A stretch of 64,000 nt of DNA. Origin: an uncultured Oscillospiraceae bacterium. GTDB taxonomy: Bacteria; Bacillota; Clostridia; Oscillospirales; Oscillospiraceae. The stretch spans positions 44,218 to 108,217 of the forward strand of contig CANQVO010000008.1 of the NCBI GenBank assembly GCA_947627325.1, given 5' to 3'. The notes beneath the pieces were generated by a model. The model saw nothing but the letters and a program-made list of their open reading frames with translations. It was not told where the DNA came from and searched no databases. A program made the translations under genes and the position numbers. Shown piece after piece: positions 43,850-52,356 of the stretch (the first letter of the stretch is position 1; the number at the start of each line of letters is the position of its first letter).

Positions 43850-43880
43850 GGGGCTCCTATCCCGGGATAGGAGCCCCTTT
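43850..43880 (+). terminator. Terminator after the amidase gene
   Basis: A perfect 28-bp palindrome, GGGGCTCCTATCC and its complement, ends in TTT. It may also serve the convergent CCA-enzyme gene. Confidence 0.85.
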
Positions 43881-43913
43881 GCCGCCCGGAGGGGGCGGTT
43901 TGGGCGGGAAAGG

Positions 43914-45254
43914 CTAGGGGTCGATGGGAAGGTGGGGGAGGGCTTGGAGCAGGGCGGCCTTGTCGTTGGGCAACGTCCCGGCCACCACCTGGTCCAGCAG
44001 TTCCGCCAGCGCGCGACCCACCTGGGGGCCGGCGGGTACCCCGGCGGCCAGCACGTCCCGGCCGTTGACGGCCAGGTCTTTTAGGGAGAAGCACTGGCCC
44101 TGGGCGATGACCTGACGGGCCAGATCTTTTAGGGCCCGGGTGGCCGCCAGGCGCTCTTCGGACAGGCGGGGGTCCTGACCCAGGCAGTCGCACCGCTTGA
44201 CCTCCAGAAGCTGGAAGAACGCCTCCTCCCCCAGCCGCCCCAGCCAGCGGCGGACGGACTTCTCCGTGGGGTGGATGGGCGCGTCGTGGCGCTCCACCAG
44301 GGCGACCACCCGCTCCCTGGTGGCGTTGTCGAATTTCAGCGCCCGGAGCATCTGGTCGGCCAGTTGGGCGCTCACGGCGGGGTGGCCGTAGAAGTGGTCG
44401 ATGCCGGCCTCGTCGGTGGTCTTGCAGGGGGGCTTGCCGATGTCGTGGAGCAGGACGGCCAGGCAGATGACTTCCTCCGCCGGGGCGGCGGCCAGGGCGT
44501 GGAGGGTGTGCTCCCAGCCGCCGTAGCAGTGGTGGGGGTTGTGCTGTTCCAGCCCCACCAACGGCTCCAACTGGGGCCAGAAGCGGCACAGCACCTGGGG
44601 GAACTCCCGCAGGACCTGGGCCCGCCGGGGGCCCACGATGAGCTTGCGAAGCTCCGTCTGGATCCGCTCGGCGGCCACCCGGTCCAGCATGGGCAGGGTC
44701 CGGGCGATGGCGGCGGCGGTGGCGGGGTGGATGGCAAAGTCCAGGCAGGCGGAAAAGCGCAGGGCCCGCAACAGGCGCAGGCCGTCCTCCTGAAAGCGGC
44801 GCTCCGGCTCGCCCACACAGCGGACGACCCCGGCGGCCAGGTCCGCCCGGCCCCCGAAGGGGTCGTGGAGCGCGCCGTCCAGGTCCAGGGCCATGGCGTT
44901 GATGGTAAAGTCCCGCCGGGCCAGGTCCTGGGTCAGGTCGGGGACGAAGGAGACGGCGTCGGGCCGCCGCCCGTCGGAGTAGGGGCCGTCCCGGCGGTAG
45001 GTGGTGATCTCGTAGAAGACCCCGTCCACCCCCACCGCCACGGTGCCGTGGCGGATCCCCGTTTCCAACAGGGGAAAATTGGCAAAGCAGGCCCGGGTCT
45101 GCTGGGGCAGGGCGGAGGTGCAGATGTCCCAGTCCTGGGGCTCCGCCCCCCGCAAAAGGTCCCGGACGCATCCGCCCACCAGGTGGGCCTCGTACCCCGC
45201 CTCCGCCAGCCGCTCCAACAGCAGCCGGGGGCCGGGGGGGATCCGCGCCGTCAC
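43914..45254 (-). CDS. CCA-adding tRNA nucleotidyltransferase
   Basis: A 446-residue class II tRNA nucleotidyltransferase that builds or repairs tRNA 3' CCA ends. The catalytic head has LVGGCVRD (about 26-32) and DWDICTSA (41-48). The RRDFTINAMALDLDG and RFQEDGLRLLRALRFSA blocks follow. A C-terminal HD domain (EHTLHALA, LLHDIGKPPCKT) may give phosphohydrolase activity. The GTG start overlaps the upstream DUF3783-like gene (GTGA). Confidence 0.93.
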   Translation of the reverse strand: MTARIPPGPRLLLERLAEAGYEAHLVGGCVRDLLRGAEPQDWDICTSALPQQTRACFANFPLLETGIRHGTVAVGVDGVFYEITTYRRDGPYSDGRRPDAVSFVPDLTQDLARRDFTINAMALDLDGALHDPFGGRADLAAGVVRCVGEPERRFQEDGLRLLRALRFSACLDFAIHPATAAAIARTLPMLDRVAAERIQTELRKLIVGPRRAQVLREFPQVLCRFWPQLEPLVGLEQHNPHHCYGGWEHTLHALAAAPAEEVICLAVLLHDIGKPPCKTTDEAGIDHFYGHPAVSAQLADQMLRALKFDNATRERVVALVERHDAPIHPTEKSVRRWLGRLGEEAFFQLLEVKRCDCLGQDPRLSEERLAATRALKDLARQVIAQGQCFSLKDLAVNGRDVLAAGVPAGPQVGRALAELLDQVVAGTLPNDKAALLQALPHLPIDP

Positions 45255-45625
45255 GGGCGGCGGCCCAGGGCCTGGTGCTCCCGGGACAGCTCCCGGTAGA
45301 GCTGGGGGGCGGTCCAGGCCAGGTTGTAGGCGGTGACCACCGCCTTCAGGGGGATGGGGGGCACCCCGGCGGCGGCAAAGCCGCCCAAAAAGGCGTCCAG
45401 CGCCGGGCCGTCAAAGCCGGAGAGCACCAGCATCTCCCCCGGGACGAACTCCGCCGACGCCTGTCCCGCCGGGGCGGCGGGGACGGGCAGGCCCAGCAGG
45501 TCCCCCAGGGCGCGGCCCTGGTCGGCGGGGGCCACGGCGCGGCCCTGGACCCCCTGGGCGTCGCACAGGGCCAGCAGGGCCTTTTCCTTGGCGGGGGCGA
45601 GGTTGTAGAGCAGGGCGGCGGGCAT
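45251..45625 (-). CDS. DUF3783-like small protein
   Basis: A 124-residue protein resembling DUF3783 (PALLYNLAPAKEKALLALCDAQG, then GEMLVLSGFDGPALDAFLGGFAAAGVPPIPLKAVVTAYN). The function is unknown. ATG 45625 follows GGAGGCGCC-type sequence. It is coupled to the CCA-adding enzyme by a 4-bp overlap. Confidence 0.75.
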   Translation of the reverse strand: MPAALLYNLAPAKEKALLALCDAQGVQGRAVAPADQGRALGDLLGLPVPAAPAGQASAEFVPGEMLVLSGFDGPALDAFLGGFAAAGVPPIPLKAVVTAYNLAWTAPQLYRELSREHQALGRRP

Positions 45626-45717
45626 GGCGGGCGCCTCCTTTTCGGGCAGTTTCGGTGGCTTTATTGTACCCCCCGCCGGGCCGTTTGGCAAGGGGTGGGA
45701 ATTTTGCCCCGAGGCCG

Positions 45718-45746
45718 TTGCATTTCGTGGGAAATCGTGTTACACT
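45718..45746 (+). promoter_or_regulatory. Promoter of the esterase-esterase-ATP-grasp operon
   Basis: TTGCAT (45718-45723) and TACACT (45741-45746) are 17 bp apart, about 30 bp before the first start codon. Confidence 0.6.
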
Positions 45747-45779
45747 AAAGGGCGCAATTCCCGGAAAGGATCTGGCCGC

Positions 45780-46544
45780 ATGATAGATTGCTTTGACGTG
45801 ACCCTCCCCGCCCTCACCGGCGACCGGCCCCGCAGGGCGTGGGTGTATGTGCCCGACTTCGCCCGGGAGGAGCCGGAGGCCCGCTTCCCGGTGCTCTATA
45901 TGTTCGACGGCCACAACCTCTTTTTCGACGAGGAGGCCACCTACGGCAAGTGCTGGGGGCTGAAGGAATTTCTGGAGGACAGCGAGACGCCCCTGATCGT
46001 CGCCGCCGCCGAGTGCAACCACGGCCCCAACAACGAGCGGCTCATGGAGTACTCCCCCTTCTCCGCCGAGATGTTCCACGCCGGGTATCTCAAGGGCAAG
46101 GGCAAGGCCACCATGGACTGGTATGTGGAGTGGTTCAAGCCCTACGTGGACGCCCATTACCCCACCCTCCCCGACAGGGGGCACACCTTTTTGGGGGGCA
46201 GCTCCATGGGGGGGCTGATGACCCTCTACGGGGTGCTGCGGTACAACCGGGTCTTCTCCCGGGGGGCGGCCCTGTCCCCCTCCATCTGGTTCGCCCGGGA
46301 CCGGCTGGAGAGCCTGATCCGCAACGCCCGGGTGGGCCGGGACACGGTGCTCTACATGGACTACGGCCAGCGGGAGATGCGGGGGCGCAAGATGATGGGC
46401 TGGTATGGCCGGGTGACGGGTATGCTGATGGAGAAGAACATCAACGTCACAAGCCGCATCGTCCCCGGGGGCTTCCACTCAGAGGAGAGCTGGGAGCGGC
46501 AGATCCCCTACTTTATCAACACCCTGTTCTATGAGCTGGATTAG
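45780..46544 (+). CDS. Esterase D-like alpha/beta hydrolase
   Basis: A 254-residue putative esterase (PF00756-like). The nucleophile elbow is GGSSMGG at about 139-145. The Asp segment is uncertain and a C-terminal His lies in PGGFHSEESW. FPVLYMFDGHNLFFDEEATYGKCWG is the typical N-terminal region. No signal peptide is present. It starts the three-gene operon and is separated from the second, related esterase by 12 bp. The natural ester substrate is unknown. Confidence 0.82.
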   Translation: MIDCFDVTLPALTGDRPRRAWVYVPDFAREEPEARFPVLYMFDGHNLFFDEEATYGKCWGLKEFLEDSETPLIVAAAECNHGPNNERLMEYSPFSAEMFHAGYLKGKGKATMDWYVEWFKPYVDAHYPTLPDRGHTFLGGSSMGGLMTLYGVLRYNRVFSRGAALSPSIWFARDRLESLIRNARVGRDTVLYMDYGQREMRGRKMMGWYGRVTGMLMEKNINVTSRIVPGGFHSEESWERQIPYFINTLFYELD

Positions 46545-46556
46545 GAGGCAGAAGAC

Positions 46557-47309
46557 ATGGAAGTGCAGTATTTTAAGCAGTGGTCCCCCGCCCTGGGGCG
46601 GGACATGGAGTGCAAGGTCTACGGCCACGCCGGCCGGCCCATCCTCTTTATCCCCTGTCAGGACGGCCGGTTCTTCGACTTTGAGAACTTCCACATGACC
46701 GACACCTGGGCCCCCTGGATCGACGCGGGGCGGTGCATGGTCTTCTCTGTGGACACCATGGACAAGGAGACCTGGTCCAACAAGACCGGCGACCCCCGCT
46801 GGCGGGCGGAGCGCCACGAGCAGTGGATGGCCTACCTCTGCGACGAGATGGTGCCCTTCATCCGCCAGATGGTCAACGAGCGCAACGGCTGGGAGGGCTA
46901 CCCCGGCGTCATCGCCTTTGGCTGTTCCCTGGGCGCCACCCACGCCGCCAACCTCTTCTTCCGCCGCCCCGACCTCTTTGACGGGATGCTGGCCCTCAGC
47001 GGCATCTACGACGCCGCCTACGGCTTTGACGGCTATATGGACGACCTGGTCTACCTCAACTCCCCCGTCCACTTCCTCCAGGGCATGACCCCCGACCACC
47101 CCAACGTGGAGCGTTACAACAACGGCCGGGGGATCATCTGCGTGGGCCTGGGGGCCTGGGAACAGCCGGAGACCACCCGCCGGGTGGACGAGCTGTGCCG
47201 CCAGAAGGGGATCCAGATCTGGGTGGACTACTGGGGCCACGACGTGAACCACGACTGGCCCTGGTGGCACAAGCAGGCGGCCTATTTCGCCCCCTTCCTG
47301 CTGGACTGA
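46557..47309 (+). CDS. Second alpha/beta hydrolase (putative esterase)
   Basis: A 250-residue relative of the preceding protein with elbow FGCSLGATHA (Ser near 123) and a C-terminal His in DYWGHDVNHDWPWW. The N-terminus (QYFKQWSPALGRDMECKVYGHAG) is typical of small esterases acting on acyl or siderophore-type esters. It is cytosolic. Two adjacent, diverged copies plus an ATP-grasp ligase hint at one pathway. Confidence 0.8.
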   Translation: MEVQYFKQWSPALGRDMECKVYGHAGRPILFIPCQDGRFFDFENFHMTDTWAPWIDAGRCMVFSVDTMDKETWSNKTGDPRWRAERHEQWMAYLCDEMVPFIRQMVNERNGWEGYPGVIAFGCSLGATHAANLFFRRPDLFDGMLALSGIYDAAYGFDGYMDDLVYLNSPVHFLQGMTPDHPNVERYNNGRGIICVGLGAWEQPETTRRVDELCRQKGIQIWVDYWGHDVNHDWPWWHKQAAYFAPFLLD

Positions 47310-47349
47310 AGCGACTTTTCCGGAAATACAGAAAGAAGGAAACACACCG

Positions 47350-48558
47350 ATGAAAAACATGGTCTTTCTCTCCCCCAACTTCCCCACCAACTACTGGCAG
47401 TTCTGCCGGGAGCTGAAAAACAACGGCCTGAACGTCCTGGGGGTGGGGGACGCCCCCTATGACGATCTGTCCGGCGAGCTGAAGGACAGCCTGACGGAGT
47501 ACTACAAGGTGGACACCCTGGAGGACTACGAGCAGGTCTACCGGGCGGTGGCCTACTTCGCCTGGAAATACGGCAAGATCGACTGGCTGGAGTCCAACAA
47601 CGAATACTGGCTGGAACAGAACGCCGCCCTGCGGACCGACTTCCACATCACCTCCGGCTTTCAGGTGGAGGATATGCCCCGGGTGAAGTTCAAGTCCGAG
47701 ATGAAGAAATACTACGCCCTGGCGGGCATCCCCGCCGCCCGGTGGCATCTGGTGCAGGAGAAAAAGGACGCGCTGGCGTTCATCCGGGAGGTGGGTTGGC
47801 CGGTCATCGTCAAGCCGGACAACGGCGTGGGGGCCAGCGATACCCATAAGCTCTCCTCCGAAAAAGACCTGGACCACTTCTTCCAGACCAAGCGGGACGT
47901 GCCCTATATCATGGAGGAGTTCGTCCACGCCGAGGTGAACTCCTACGACGCCATCATCGACTCCCAGGGCAACCCCCTCTTTGAGACGGGGAACATCACC
48001 CCCATGTCCATCATGGACATCGTCAACGAAGAGGACAACTCCATCTACTATATCCTCAAATCCCTCCCCGCCGACACCCGCAAGGCCGGCCGGGCGGCGG
48101 TGAAGGCCTGGGGGGTGAAGAGCCGGTTCGTCCACTTTGAGTTCTTCCGCCTCACCCAGGACCAGGCGGGCCTGGGCAAGAAGGGGGACGTGGTGGCGCT
48201 GGAGGTGAATATGCGCCCCTGCGGCGGCTTTACCCCCGACATGATGAACTTTGCCCACTCCACCAGCGTCTACAAGATCTGGGCGGACATGATCGCCTTT
48301 GACCGCTCCACCGTCCCCGAAGGGGAGCACGCCTTCTGCGCTTTCGCCGGCCGCCGGGACGGGAAGGACTTCGTCCTCAGCCACGAGCAGTTGCTGGAGA
48401 AGTACGCCGACCAGCTTCGGATGGTGGAGCGCATCCCCGACGTGCTGGCCGACGCCATGGGCAACCAGATGTACGTGGCCGTCTTCCCCACCGAGGCCAA
48501 GCTGAAGGCGTTTTACAAGGACGTGCTCAAGACCAAGGACAAGCCCAAGGGCAAGTGA
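47350..48558 (+). CDS. ATP-grasp-domain ligase
   Basis: A 402-residue protein with an N-terminal Rossmann-like preATP-grasp domain (about 1-100) and an ATP-grasp core (about 110-320). The core includes WPVIVKPDNGVGASDTHKL, the EEFVHAEVNSYDAII segment and the Mg-binding VALEVNMRPCGGFTPDMMNF. Such enzymes join a carboxylate to an amine or thiol through an acyl phosphate. No peptide-ligase subtype is obvious. Its co-transcription with two esterases is unusual. Confidence 0.83.
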   Translation: MKNMVFLSPNFPTNYWQFCRELKNNGLNVLGVGDAPYDDLSGELKDSLTEYYKVDTLEDYEQVYRAVAYFAWKYGKIDWLESNNEYWLEQNAALRTDFHITSGFQVEDMPRVKFKSEMKKYYALAGIPAARWHLVQEKKDALAFIREVGWPVIVKPDNGVGASDTHKLSSEKDLDHFFQTKRDVPYIMEEFVHAEVNSYDAIIDSQGNPLFETGNITPMSIMDIVNEEDNSIYYILKSLPADTRKAGRAAVKAWGVKSRFVHFEFFRLTQDQAGLGKKGDVVALEVNMRPCGGFTPDMMNFAHSTSVYKIWADMIAFDRSTVPEGEHAFCAFAGRRDGKDFVLSHEQLLEKYADQLRMVERIPDVLADAMGNQMYVAVFPTEAKLKAFYKDVLKTKDKPKGK

Positions 48559-48600
48559 GGCCCGGGGGCGCGTATGCGGAAGGCTGGCCGCCGAAACGAC

Positions 48601-48639
48601 AAAAAATACCCGCTGTGGCGAACACAGCGGGTATTTTTT
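48601..48639. terminator. Bidirectional terminator, ATP-grasp gene / ABC operon
   Basis: AAAAAATACCCGCTGTG pairs with its complement around GCGAA, between convergent genes. Confidence 0.9.
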
Positions 48640-48646
48640 GTCGATT

Positions 48647-49408
48647 TTAGTTCTCCGCGTAGCGGGAGAGGAACTGGCGGGTGCGCTCCATCCTGGGGTC
48701 CCCGATGACCTGCTGGGCGGGGCCCTGCTCCACGATCACGCCCCCGTCCATGAAGATGACCTGGTTGGCCACGTCCCGGGCGAAGGCCATCTCGTGGGTG
48801 ACGATGATCATGGTGGTGTGCTGTTGGGCCAGGCCCCGGATCACCTTCAGCACCTCCCCGGTGAGCTCCGGGTCCAGGGCGGAGGTGGGTTCGTCAAAGC
48901 ACAGCACGTCGGGCTGAAGGGCCAGGGCCCGGGCGATAGCCACCCGCTGCTGTTGGCCGCCGGAGAGTTGGTGGGGGTAGTGGCCCGCCCGGTCGGACAG
49001 GCCCATCTGCCCCAGCAGTTCCAGCCCCCGCCGGTCGATGGCCTCCCGGTCCTTGCCCCCCTTGTCCCGGAGGTGGAGGGCCAGGGTGACGTTTTGCAGG
49101 GCGGTGTACTGGGGGAAGAGGTTGAAGTTCTGGAACACCAGGCCAAAGTGGAGGCGCTTTTTGCGGATCTCGCTCTCCCGCTGGGTGGCGGGGTCGGCGG
49201 CGTCAAAGATCACGTTCCCCTGGACGGAGATGGTCCCCTGGTCGGGGGTCTCCAGAAAGTTCAGACAGCGCAGAAGGGTGGTCTTGCCGCTGCCGGAGGA
49301 GCCGATGATGGCCAGGGCCTGCCCCTCCTCCAGGGAGAAGGAGATGTCCTCCAGCACCCGGGTGGGGCCGAAGTGCTTTTCGATGTTGCGTACTTCCAAA
49401 ATCGCCAT
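48647..49408 (-). CDS. Polar amino-acid ABC transporter ATPase
   Basis: A 253-residue GlnQ/HisP-type ATPase that powers amino-acid uptake. Walker A GSSGSGKTT is at about 36-44, the signature is LSGGQQQR, Walker B plus D-loop is CFDEPTSALDPEL, and the H-loop lies in IIVTHEMAFA. It is the last gene of the transporter operon. Confidence 0.94.
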   Translation of the reverse strand: MAILEVRNIEKHFGPTRVLEDISFSLEEGQALAIIGSSGSGKTTLLRCLNFLETPDQGTISVQGNVIFDAADPATQRESEIRKKRLHFGLVFQNFNLFPQYTALQNVTLALHLRDKGGKDREAIDRRGLELLGQMGLSDRAGHYPHQLSGGQQQRVAIARALALQPDVLCFDEPTSALDPELTGEVLKVIRGLAQQHTTMIIVTHEMAFARDVANQVIFMDGGVIVEQGPAQQVIGDPRMERTRQFLSRYAEN

Positions 49409-49420
49409 ACCGCGCCCTCC

Positions 49421-50173
49421 TCAGCGGAAATATTCCAGTTTCTTCTCCAGCCGGGACAGCAGGATGGTGACCACGCCGCTGAAGATCAGGTAGTACACCG
49501 CCGTGAAGAACAGCGGCCACACCAGCCCGGAGATGCCCCGGTTGCCCTTCATGAAGGACTCGCCCATCCAGATGACCTCCTGGAGGGCGATGACCCGGGC
49601 CAGGGAGGTGTCCTTCACCAGGGTGATGACCTCGTTGGAGATGGGGGGCACGATGCGCTTGATCATCTGCAAAAGCGTGACCTTGAAGAAGATCTGGCTC
49701 TTGGTCATGCCCAGCACCAGGCCCGCCTCCTGCTGGCCCACCGCCACGCCCTGGATGCCGCCCCGGTAGATCTCGGAGAAGTAGCAGGCGTAGTTGAGGA
49801 CGAAGGCGATGCACACCGCCAGCATCCGCCCCTTCCCGCCGGAGGGCCAGCTGAACAGCCGCTCCATCCCGGGGACGTAGAACAAAATGATGATCTGCAG
49901 CACCAGCGGCGTGCCCCGGACGACCCACACCAGCAACCGGCAGAGGAGGCTGATGGGGCGAAAGCCCAGAAGCTTGTCCAGGAAACGGCCCTGGCCCGCC
50001 CGGCGCAGGAACTTGAGGGGGGCGAACCGGCTCATGGACCCCAGGGCGATCACCAGCCCCAGGGGCAGGGCCCCGATGAGGGTGATGCAGAAGAGCTCCA
50101 GGGTACGCAAAAAGCCCTCGTTCAACGCGCCCAGGACGGTTTGGGTGACGGGGGAGGAGAAAAAGGCGAGCAT
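49421..50173 (-). CDS. Polar amino-acid ABC transporter permease
   Basis: A 250-residue His/Glu/Gln/Arg-type permease with about five hydrophobic segments and the EAA-like loop EAGLVLGMTKSQIFFKVTLLQ contacting the ATPase. ATG 50173 is preferred for its GAGAGGAT site. In-frame starts at 50182 and 50197 are possible. It lies between the ATPase and the binding protein genes. Confidence 0.92.
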   Translation of the reverse strand: MLAFFSSPVTQTVLGALNEGFLRTLELFCITLIGALPLGLVIALGSMSRFAPLKFLRRAGQGRFLDKLLGFRPISLLCRLLVWVVRGTPLVLQIIILFYVPGMERLFSWPSGGKGRMLAVCIAFVLNYACYFSEIYRGGIQGVAVGQQEAGLVLGMTKSQIFFKVTLLQMIKRIVPPISNEVITLVKDTSLARVIALQEVIWMGESFMKGNRGISGLVWPLFFTAVYYLIFSGVVTILLSRLEKKLEYFR

Positions 50174-50254
50174 GGCGGACATCCTCTCTGTGCTCAAAAA
50201 GTCAGGAAAAGGGGCAGAGGGGAGCGCCCTCTGCCCCGGAGAAGTGCCGGAAGA

Positions 50255-51154
50255 TCAGTCGGCGATGATGGACTCCTGCACGCCGTAGGTGGTGGCGATC
50301 TCCATGGCGGAGCCGTCGGCCAGGGAGGCGGCCCAGAAGTCGTTGTAGGCGGCGGTCAGGTCGGAGCCCTGGCGGAAGCCCACGCCGTACTCCTCGGAGG
50401 GCAGGTCCTGCATCTCGTTCAGGTTCAGGGTGTAGGTCAGATCGGCGTAGCTGGTGCCCTCGCCCACCATGGCGCCGGCCATGAGCAGGTCGATCACCGC
50501 GGCGTCAGAGGTGCCGGCGGCGACCTCCATCAGGGTGTTGGCCTGGGACTGGACGGGCACGGTGGTGGCGCCCAGGGCCTCGGCGGCGTCCTCGCCGGCG
50601 GAGCCGGACTCCACGGCCACGTTCAGGCCCTCCAGGCTCTCCAGGTCCTCAAAGTCCGCGGCCTTGTCGGCGGGGACCACCAGCACCTGGGCGTTGAGGC
50701 AGTAGGGGTCGGAGGTGCTCATGGAGGACTTGACCTCGTCGGTGAGGGTCATGCCGTTCCACACGCAGTCGATGGCCTTGCTGTTGAGTTCGAAAAGCTT
50801 GTTGTCCCAGTTGATCTCGATGAACTCGGCCTGAACGCCCAGGCTCTCGGCAAAGGCCTTGGCCATGTCCGCGTCAAAGCCGATCCAGTTGCCGTCGGCG
50901 TCCTGGTAGTCCATGGGGTCGAAGTTGGTGATGCCCACCACCAGGGTGCCCTTGCCCTGGACGTAGGCCAGGTCGGACTCGGCAGGGGCCTCGGTGCCGT
51001 CGGCGGGGGTCTCGGTGTTGTCGGCGGGGGTCTCGGTGCCGTCGGCGGGGGTCTCGGTGCCGTCGGTGGGGGTCTGAGCGGCCTTCTTGGCGCAGGCGCC
51101 CAGGGACAGGACCATGACCAGCGCCAGGGCCAGAGCAAGCAGTTTCTTCATCAT
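50255..51154 (-). CDS. Amino-acid ABC transporter substrate-binding lipoprotein 1
   Basis: A 299-residue periplasmic-binding-type lipoprotein (lipobox LGAC, Cys near 21) of the SBP_bac_3 family. A low-complexity linker of TPADGTE repeats (about 27-60) tethers the binding domain, which has GTLVVGITNFDPMDYQDADGN, WIGFDADMAKAFAESLGV and VWNGMTLTDE. The linker repeats correspond to short tandem DNA repeats near 50980-51070. It has its own upstream promoter. Confidence 0.9.
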   Translation of the reverse strand: MMKKLLALALALVMVLSLGACAKKAAQTPTDGTETPADGTETPADNTETPADGTEAPAESDLAYVQGKGTLVVGITNFDPMDYQDADGNWIGFDADMAKAFAESLGVQAEFIEINWDNKLFELNSKAIDCVWNGMTLTDEVKSSMSTSDPYCLNAQVLVVPADKAADFEDLESLEGLNVAVESGSAGEDAAEALGATTVPVQSQANTLMEVAAGTSDAAVIDLLMAGAMVGEGTSYADLTYTLNLNEMQDLPSEEYGVGFRQGSDLTAAYNDFWAASLADGSAMEIATTYGVQESIIAD

Positions 51155-51205
51155 GATGTAAGTTCCTCCTAACAGAAAAATGGGTCGGTCACAAGAGACT
51201 TTAGT

Positions 51206-51234
51206 ATGGTAACACGTTAGCGCAAAAATGTAAA
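51206..51234 (-). promoter_or_regulatory. Promoter of the first binding-protein gene
   Basis: On the minus strand, TTTACA (51229-51234) and TACCAT (51206-51211) are 17 bp apart. The -35 and spacing are the same as at the second binding-protein gene. Confidence 0.55.
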
Positions 51235-51329
51235 GGGGGTATTTGCGGAAATTTGCAAAAAAGCGGCCCCCGGAGCCCAAAAGCCGCCGGGGGCGGGCCG
51301 ACCGGCGGCCCAAAGGCCCGCCCGGAGGC

Positions 51330-51364
51330 AAAAAACAGGCGCCCCGGCGGGGCCGGAGCGCCTG
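51330..51364 (-). terminator. Terminator after the second binding-protein gene
   Basis: CAGGCGCTCCGG pairs with CCGGGGCGCCTG, followed by a T run on the minus strand. It isolates the two binding-protein genes from each other. Confidence 0.8.
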
Positions 51365-51379
51365 TGGAGGGGGCGTGAG

Positions 51380-52177
51380 TCAGTGTTTGAGGACGAAGGA
51401 GGACATATTGTAGGTCTGAGCGGCGGCCTCCACGGTGCCGTCGGCACAGGCGCCGTCCCAAAACTGGTTGAAGGTGTCCACCAGGTCGGAGCCCTTGCGG
51501 AAGCCCACCACGATGTCCTCCACCTCGGTGCCCAGCTCCATGACCGCGGTCAGGTTGGGGTACTGGGTGCCCGGGCCGGTCATGGCGGCGGCCATGAACT
51601 GGTCGATGACGCAGGCGCTGACGGTGCCGCTGGCCACCTGCTCCAGGGCGTGGGCCTGGTCCTCCACGGGGGTGTACACCAGCCCGAACTCGCCCAGGGT
51701 CTTGGCCCCGGAGGAGTTGTCCTCCGCGGCGAAGTCCAGGCCCTTCAGGCTGTCCTCGGTCTGGTAGAGCGGCGCCTGGTCGGCGGGCAGGACCACCACC
51801 TGGGCGTTGTGGCAGTAGGACATGCTCACGTCCATCTGCTGGCGGACGCCGGTGGTGAGGGTCATGCCGTTCCACACCACGTCGATCTCCCCGTCCCGCA
51901 GGTCCTCGTCCTTGCTGTCCCAGTCGATGACCTGGAACCGGGCCTCCACGCCCAGGGTCTTGGCAAAGGCCCGGGCCATGTCCGCGTCAAAGCCGATCCA
52001 GTTGCCGTCGGCGTCCAGGTAGTCCATGGGGGCGAACTCGGTGACGCCCACGGTGAGGTAGCCCTTCTTCTGGATGGCGGCCAGGTCGGTGTCCGGCTCG
52101 CTCGCCTTTTTGCCGCACCCGGCCAGGGATAAGACGGTCAGCGCGGCCAGGGCCAGGGCGGTGAGCTTTCGCTTCAT
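51380..52177 (-). CDS. Amino-acid ABC transporter substrate-binding lipoprotein 2
   Basis: A 265-residue SBP_bac_3 lipoprotein (lipobox LAGC, Cys near 21), closely related to the neighbouring binding protein but without the repeat linker. Matching blocks are GYLTVGVTEFAPMDYLDADGN, WIGFDADMARAFAKTLGV and VVWNGMTLTTG. It has its own promoter and terminator and no transporter genes of its own, so it probably shares the adjacent permease. Confidence 0.9.
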   Translation of the reverse strand: MKRKLTALALAALTVLSLAGCGKKASEPDTDLAAIQKKGYLTVGVTEFAPMDYLDADGNWIGFDADMARAFAKTLGVEARFQVIDWDSKDEDLRDGEIDVVWNGMTLTTGVRQQMDVSMSYCHNAQVVVLPADQAPLYQTEDSLKGLDFAAEDNSSGAKTLGEFGLVYTPVEDQAHALEQVASGTVSACVIDQFMAAAMTGPGTQYPNLTAVMELGTEVEDIVVGFRKGSDLVDTFNQFWDGACADGTVEAAAQTYNMSSFVLKH

Positions 52178-52217
52178 AGTCACATTCCTCCCCATCGAGT
52201 GGAAAAAATCTGGCCTT

Positions 52218-52246
52218 ATCATAGCACGGCGGGGAAAAAATGTAAA
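52218..52246 (-). promoter_or_regulatory. Promoter of the second binding-protein gene
   Basis: On the minus strand, TTTACA (52241-52246) and TATGAT (52218-52223) are 17 bp apart. Confidence 0.6.
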
Positions 52247-52298
52247 GACAAAAATGGACAAAAGCCGGGGAGACTGGGAATCGCCCCGGCGGCGGGAT

Positions 52299-52329
52299 AA
52301 AAAAACAGGCGCCCCTGCTGGGGCACCTG
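52299..52329 (-). terminator. Terminator of the HPr-like gene
   Basis: CAGGTGCCC and GGGGCGCCTG form the stem, followed by seven T residues on the minus strand. Confidence 0.8.
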
Positions 52330-52356
52330 TTGCTTTGCCAGGACTGAACTCCTATA

